Source: an uncultured Bacteroidales bacterium (GTDB lineage Bacteria > Bacteroidota > Bacteroidia > Bacteroidales > UBA932). From it: a stretch of DNA of 45,981 nucleotides. The notes under the pieces were generated by a model that saw nothing but the letters and a program-made list of their open reading frames with translations, ran no database searches and was not told the origin of the DNA. Each line of letters starts with the position of its first letter. Position 1 is the stretch's first letter. Below, piece after piece: positions 42,500 to 45,981 of this stretch. Location: positions 1-45,981 of the forward strand of contig UQYV01000026.1 of NCBI GenBank assembly GCA_900545245.1, read 5' to 3'. Position numbers and translations under genes: made by a program.

Positions 42500-43282
42500 A
42501 TGAAAATTTCACATTTCTCAGGAAAATTCTTTTTCGGGATTATGCTGTGTCTCGGACTGTCTGTGACTGACGCTATGGCACAGGATTATTACGAAGACCA
42601 CAAGAAGGGGGACCCTTACAGGTTTGAAGAGCCGGACGGTTTTGTATGGTACAAGGATGTCAAGAACGGGGCGGTGCAGGTCTATGACAAGGACATGAAC
42701 GTCCTGATTCCGCGCTCGCGTGGCTACAAAAGCTGCACATTCAGGGAAAGTTCCGGGATGTTCAGCCTCGGAAAATTCTACACAAGCGCTGACGGGGAGA
42801 ATGTTACTTTATATATAGGACTCGCAAAGAAGGACGGAACGGAGGTCATCAGGTGGGAGAATCACTACACGAGCGGCTACAGGACAAAGAAAGGAAACCG
42901 CTATGTCGTCAAGAAGGACGATTTCGTCGGAGTATGCGATTCCACCGGACGCGAACTGATTTCTCCGGATTTGGGATATACGTCGTGCACCGCCACCCAC
43001 GGCTGCTACAAGGTCGGTAACAAGAAATATGTCGGGCTGCATGACTACGAAACCGGTAAGGTAATGATTCCGCTGTCGAGACGCTACACCAACTTCTCGT
43101 TCAACACTGTCAGGAACTATATTCCGGTGCGCCGCGGCAGTCTTAAAGGAGCATGTCTGATGGACGGGACAGAGGTCGTGCCTCCGGTTTGGTACGACTG
43201 CGTCTATAACGACAAAACGGGCTGCTTTATGGTGAGACGCAGCGCTGACACTTTGTGGGAAAAGATGGGTGAAAGTCAGTGA
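42500..43282 (+). CDS. Secreted WG-repeat-like protein
   Basis: 260 aa from ATG 42500, chosen because the signal peptide (MKISHFSGKFFFGIMLCLGLSVTDAMAQ) starts there. The mature protein has repeated beta units of the WG kind, each with an aromatic-Lys/Gly turn and an ending such as L-I/V-P/S-P: FVWYKDVKNGAVQVYDKD...LIPRSRGY, RYVVKKDDFVGVCDSTGRELISPDLGY, KYVGLHDYETGKVMIPLSRRY and YIPVRRGSLKGACLMDGTEVVPP. Function unknown. Its last 14 nt overlap the start of the truncated LrgA gene, an unusual arrangement. Confidence 0.65.
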   Translation: MKISHFSGKFFFGIMLCLGLSVTDAMAQDYYEDHKKGDPYRFEEPDGFVWYKDVKNGAVQVYDKDMNVLIPRSRGYKSCTFRESSGMFSLGKFYTSADGENVTLYIGLAKKDGTEVIRWENHYTSGYRTKKGNRYVVKKDDFVGVCDSTGRELISPDLGYTSCTATHGCYKVGNKKYVGLHDYETGKVMIPLSRRYTNFSFNTVRNYIPVRRGSLKGACLMDGTEVVPPVWYDCVYNDKTGCFMVRRSADTLWEKMGESQ

Positions 43283-43520
43283 CATAAGGGAAGTTAGCTC
43301 TTTCCTTATCGCTGTCATGCCGATAATGTTCATTCCCGCGGCAGCCGGTCTGATGGAGTCATGGGGCGCCGTAAAATCGTCAGTGTGGGAATATGCCCTC
43401 ATAACCATTGTCAGCACATTCGTCGTCATGGGAGTCTCCGGTGCCGTAACGCAGTTTGTCATATGGCACGGAAAGAAGAGTGAGCATGTTAAGAAACGTA
43501 GCGAAACGGAGACAAAGTAA
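43269..43520 (+). CDS. LrgA/CidA-family holin-like protein, N-terminally truncated
   Basis: 83 aa from GTG 43269. The second half of the LrgA family is present: DIREVSSFLIAVMPIMFIPAAAGLMESWG, then ALITIVSTFVVMGVSGAVTQFVIW. Typical LrgA proteins have about 120-130 residues and four helices; the first two helices (around 45 residues) are missing. No LrgA-like sequence is found in any frame upstream, where the WG-like gene lies instead. The pairing with lrgB (1-nt gap) shows the ancestral operon. Either the protein works in a two-helix form, or it is a remnant. Confidence 0.7.
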   Translation: MKVSDIREVSSFLIAVMPIMFIPAAAGLMESWGAVKSSVWEYALITIVSTFVVMGVSGAVTQFVIWHGKKSEHVKKRSETETK

Positions 43521-43521
43521 T

Positions 43522-44214
43522 ATGTCACAGATATTTGAATCATCGGTATTCTTCGGAGTATTCATAAGCCTGTCGTCCTATATTTTCGGCATTTGGCTAA
43601 AGAAAAAGACCGGATGGGCACTCGCGAACCCGCTGCTGGTGTCCATCATTCTGGTCATTGCAACGCTTTCCCTGCTCGGAGTGAGCTATGAAAGCTATGC
43701 GCGTGGAGCGGAGATAATCAGCTATCTTCTGACTCCTGCGACAATCTGTCTTGCGGTGCCTCTGTATCAACAGGTTGAACTTCTCAGGAAGAACTGGAAA
43801 GCAGTTGTCGCCGGCATCAGCGCAGGCGTCCTGTCCAGCCTTGTCTGCATCCTGCTGCTCGCCCTGCTGTTTCATTTTGACCACGCGGCATACGTCACCT
43901 TCCTTCCGAAGTCAATCACCACAGCCATCGGGCTCGGAGTCTCCGAAGAACTCGGCGGCTACATTCCTGTGACGGTCGTCTCCATCATCATCACAGGAGT
44001 CCTGGGCAACATATTCGCTGAAAAATTCCTCCGCCTTCTCCACATCAGCGAGCCGATAGCCAAGGGCATAGCCATCGGAACCGCCTCCCACGCGGTCGGC
44101 ACGGCAAAGGCAATGGAGATGGGAGCGGTGGAAGGTGCAATGAGCAGCCTCTCGATAGTCGTCAGCGGCATACTCACCGTCGTCGGAGCATCAGTGTTTG
44201 CATTGTTTATCTGA
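43522..44214 (+). CDS. lrgB: LrgB-family membrane protein
   Basis: Integral membrane partner of LrgA, implicated in murein-hydrolase control or pyruvate transport in characterised bacteria. 230 aa from ATG 43522; the longer frame to 43456 overlaps the LrgA gene. Complete family pattern: FGIWLKKKTGWALANPLLVSI, LLTPATICLAVPLYQQ, FLPKSITTAIGLGVSEELGGY, and HAVGTAKAMEMGAVEGAMSSLSI. About seven helices. It starts 1 nt after the LrgA stop. Confidence 0.92.
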   Translation: MSQIFESSVFFGVFISLSSYIFGIWLKKKTGWALANPLLVSIILVIATLSLLGVSYESYARGAEIISYLLTPATICLAVPLYQQVELLRKNWKAVVAGISAGVLSSLVCILLLALLFHFDHAAYVTFLPKSITTAIGLGVSEELGGYIPVTVVSIIITGVLGNIFAEKFLRLLHISEPIAKGIAIGTASHAVGTAKAMEMGAVEGAMSSLSIVVSGILTVVGASVFALFI

Positions 44215-44274
44215 GAAGCTGTTTATTATTGTTACATATTCGTTCTTTTGGTGTCTTTTTGCTCATATTTTCCG

Positions 44275-44282
44275 TATATTTG
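44275..44282 (+). promoter_or_regulatory. -7 box of the PIF1-like helicase gene
   Basis: TATATTTG matches TAnnTTTG and lies 53 nt before ATG 44336. TTTG at 44247-44250 is 24 nt upstream, a little far for a standard -33 element. Confidence 0.45.
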
Positions 44283-44335
44283 TCTCTGACTTGGGATGTC
44301 ATCGGAAGCCGTCGTTGGCGGATTCATAAAGTTTT

Positions 44336-45981
44336 ATGCGTAATATGGAAGATAGAAATTTTGAGATTGAACTGGCGCGGTTTATCGTGGAGAAGACTCG
44401 CAGGAGTCTGTTTCTGACGGGAAAGGCCGGGACTGGAAAGACGACATTTCTGAGGGACATCACAAGGCACACGAAGAAAAAGCACATTGTACTAGCCCCG
44501 ACGGGCGTTGCAGCGGTCAATGCAGGGGCGATGACGATTCATTCTTTCTTCCAGTTCGGGCTCGGGGCCTATGTGCCGGGAGTGGTGGCGCCGCAGACGG
44601 GCTATCTCATCAGAAAGGCAAAGCTTGACCTTATACGCAACCTCGACCTCATAATCATAGATGAGATTTCAATGGTGCGGGCCGACCTGCTCGACCACAT
44701 CGACGCGGAACTCCGCAGGATACGGCGCAGCTACCTTCCGTTCGGCGGGGTGCAGCTTCTGATGATAGGCGACCTGCAGCAGCTTCCTCCGATTGCGCAC
44801 GGTGAGGAGGAAATGATTCTGAGACAGCACTATAAGTCTCTGTATTTCTTTGACTGCAAGGCTCTTCAGAATTTGGAGTATTCCTGCATAGAATTGAAGA
44901 ATGTATATCGCCAGAATGATTCTCATTTTGTGGATATTCTCAACCGCGCACGCATCGGCCGTCTCACACCTGAAGACATCGATGAGCTCAACACGCGCTA
45001 TCAGCCCAGATTCATGCCCCGCCCTGAAGACAACTACATCCGCCTTGTCACGCATAACCGCATGGTACAGAACGTGAACGAGGGAGAGATGACAAAGCTC
45101 GACGGCGACGAATATGCCTTTGACGCAAAAGTCACCGGGACGTTTCCCGCGGAATCTTTCCCGACTGCGGAACGGCTTGTACTGAAGAAGGGCGCTCAGG
45201 TGATGTTCATCAAGAATGACCCGGACAAACGCTTCATCAACGGCACCCTTGGTGAGGTCTGCTACCTGTGGAAGGACAAGATTAAGGTCCGGATTGCAGA
45301 CACGGGAGTCACGATTGACGTCGAGCCGATGGAGTGGGAGAACATACGCTATCAGTTAGACGAAACGGACAAGACCGTACATTCCACCACGATAGGCAAG
45401 TTCAAGCAATATCCGGTGCGCCCGGCCTGGGCCATCACCATCCACAAGAGCCAGGGTCTGACATTCGACCGCGCTATTATTGACGCGAGGGCAGCCTTCT
45501 CGCCAGGTCAGGCATACGTCGCGCTGAGCCGCTGCCGTTCACTCGAAGGAATCGTTCTCAGCTCCCCTCTCCGCGCCTCGGCATTCATGACCGACACGAC
45601 CATAGACGATTTTCTCCAAAGCCGTCTCGCCGATGTCCGAGCGCTTGCCTCCGAGGTCTCCTTCGTCCCCTTTGACTACGACCGCAGCAAGGACAGGCCG
45701 GAGCCGAAAATCGGCAACAAGGTCGCTTCCAGGCCGTCTGTTGGCATTGGTGGGACAGAGGGCATCAATACGAAACTTGTCGCAGCCCTGAAATCCTGGC
45801 GGCTCGAAAAAGCGCATGAACTCAATGTTCCGGCATTCTACATCCTCAGCAACAAGGTTCTCGACAACATCGCGGCATATCTGCCTCACACTCAAGAAGA
45901 ACTCCTCGAAGTTCCGGGCATCGGCCCGGCAAAGGCCGAAGGCTACGGCGCGGCGATCCTAAAAATAGTGCAGGAAAACCA
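44336..45981 (+). CDS. PIF1/RecD2-like superfamily 1B helicase with HRDC domain (3' end outside window)
   Basis: DNA helicase, at least 548 aa, open to the end of the window. Motifs in order: Walker A LTGKAGTGKTT (28-37), Walker B LIIIDEISMV, GDLQQLPPI, TRYQPRF region, LKKGAQVMFIKNDPDKRFINGTLG (beta-barrel 2B domain), and motif VI ITIHKSQGLTFDRAIIDAR with QAYVALSRCRSLEGI. The C-terminal LVAALKSWRLEKAHELNVPAFYILSNKVL, LLEVPGIGPAKAEGYG stretch is an HRDC domain, usually a feature of RecQ helicases. PIF1-HRDC proteins occur in Bacteroidetes. Starts at ATG 44336 or 44345. Likely role is unwinding of DNA or G-quadruplexes in repair. Confidence 0.88.
   Translation, partial: MRNMEDRNFEIELARFIVEKTRRSLFLTGKAGTGKTTFLRDITRHTKKKHIVLAPTGVAAVNAGAMTIHSFFQFGLGAYVPGVVAPQTGYLIRKAKLDLIRNLDLIIIDEISMVRADLLDHIDAELRRIRRSYLPFGGVQLLMIGDLQQLPPIAHGEEEMILRQHYKSLYFFDCKALQNLEYSCIELKNVYRQNDSHFVDILNRARIGRLTPEDIDELNTRYQPRFMPRPEDNYIRLVTHNRMVQNVNEGEMTKLDGDEYAFDAKVTGTFPAESFPTAERLVLKKGAQVMFIKNDPDKRFINGTLGEVCYLWKDKIKVRIADTGVTIDVEPMEWENIRYQLDETDKTVHSTTIGKFKQYPVRPAWAITIHKSQGLTFDRAIIDARAAFSPGQAYVALSRCRSLEGIVLSSPLRASAFMTDTTIDDFLQSRLADVRALASEVSFVPFDYDRSKDRPEPKIGNKVASRPSVGIGGTEGINTKLVAALKSWRLEKAHELNVPAFYILSNKVLDNIAAYLPHTQEELLEVPGIGPAKAEGYGAAILKIVQEN

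Noticed and set aside
44229..44417. 62-aa frame upstream of the helicase
   Set aside because: It covers the helicase promoter and its first codons in another frame and has no supporting features.

Overview
This window comes from a member of the Bacteroidota, most likely the order Bacteroidales. The evidence is tandem SusC/SusD pairs, BACON-domain and fimbrillin-like lipoproteins, and promoters of the Bacteroidetes type (TTTG, 19-21 nt, TAnnTTTG). Genus and species cannot be fixed from the sequence alone. No tRNA, rRNA, CRISPR array or intact mobile element was seen.

Region 1 (1-21655) is a polysaccharide utilisation locus (PUL). It holds two SusC/SusD pairs, two BACON-domain lipoproteins, a GH16 endo-glucanase lipoprotein, an unannotated 50-aa protein, a fimbrillin-like lipoprotein and a GH3 beta-glucosidase. 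GH16 plus GH3 plus BACON lipoproteins suggest a beta-glucan target (laminarin or mixed-linkage), which is inference. The first SusC has an STN signalling domain, which usually means ECF-sigma/anti-sigma control, but its 5' end looks broken. The second SusC is short and lacks a recognisable TonB box. A truncated, antisense RhuM-family fragment abuts the GH3 gene. Beyond it lie a Tat-exported metallophosphoesterase and a GH36-like alpha-galactosidase with its own good promoter.

Region 2 (21656-27985) looks like ordinary chromosomal genes: an HD-domain hydrolase, a YhhN-family membrane protein, a UvrA2-like ABC ATPase, then on the minus strand a CPA2-type cation/proton antiporter and a patatin-like phospholipase.

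Region 3 (28080-34970) is the most unusual part. An AraC-family regulator is followed by two operons and a single gene. They encode a CMD-cupin protein, two flavodoxins, two hexapeptide acetyltransferases, an aldo/keto reductase and an alpha/beta hydrolase. Five of these enzymes carry export signals, including the flavodoxins and a Tat-type aldo/keto reductase, so this looks like an extracytoplasmic redox pathway. A repeated operator half-site (GAGCCTyrCArCA) lies exactly 36 bp upstream of the -7 box in three promoters, including that of the regulator. A fourth copy is decayed.

Region 4 (34963-45981) is housekeeping and membrane physiology. It has queT-queF for queuosine, with a structured-looking leader. 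It also has a split ThrE-type exporter, two small membrane proteins, menA and menG with overlapping 3' ends, a His-rich CobW-family GTPase, a small lipoprotein, a WG-repeat-like secreted protein overlapping a truncated LrgA, LrgB, and a PIF1-like helicase with an HRDC domain that runs off the window.
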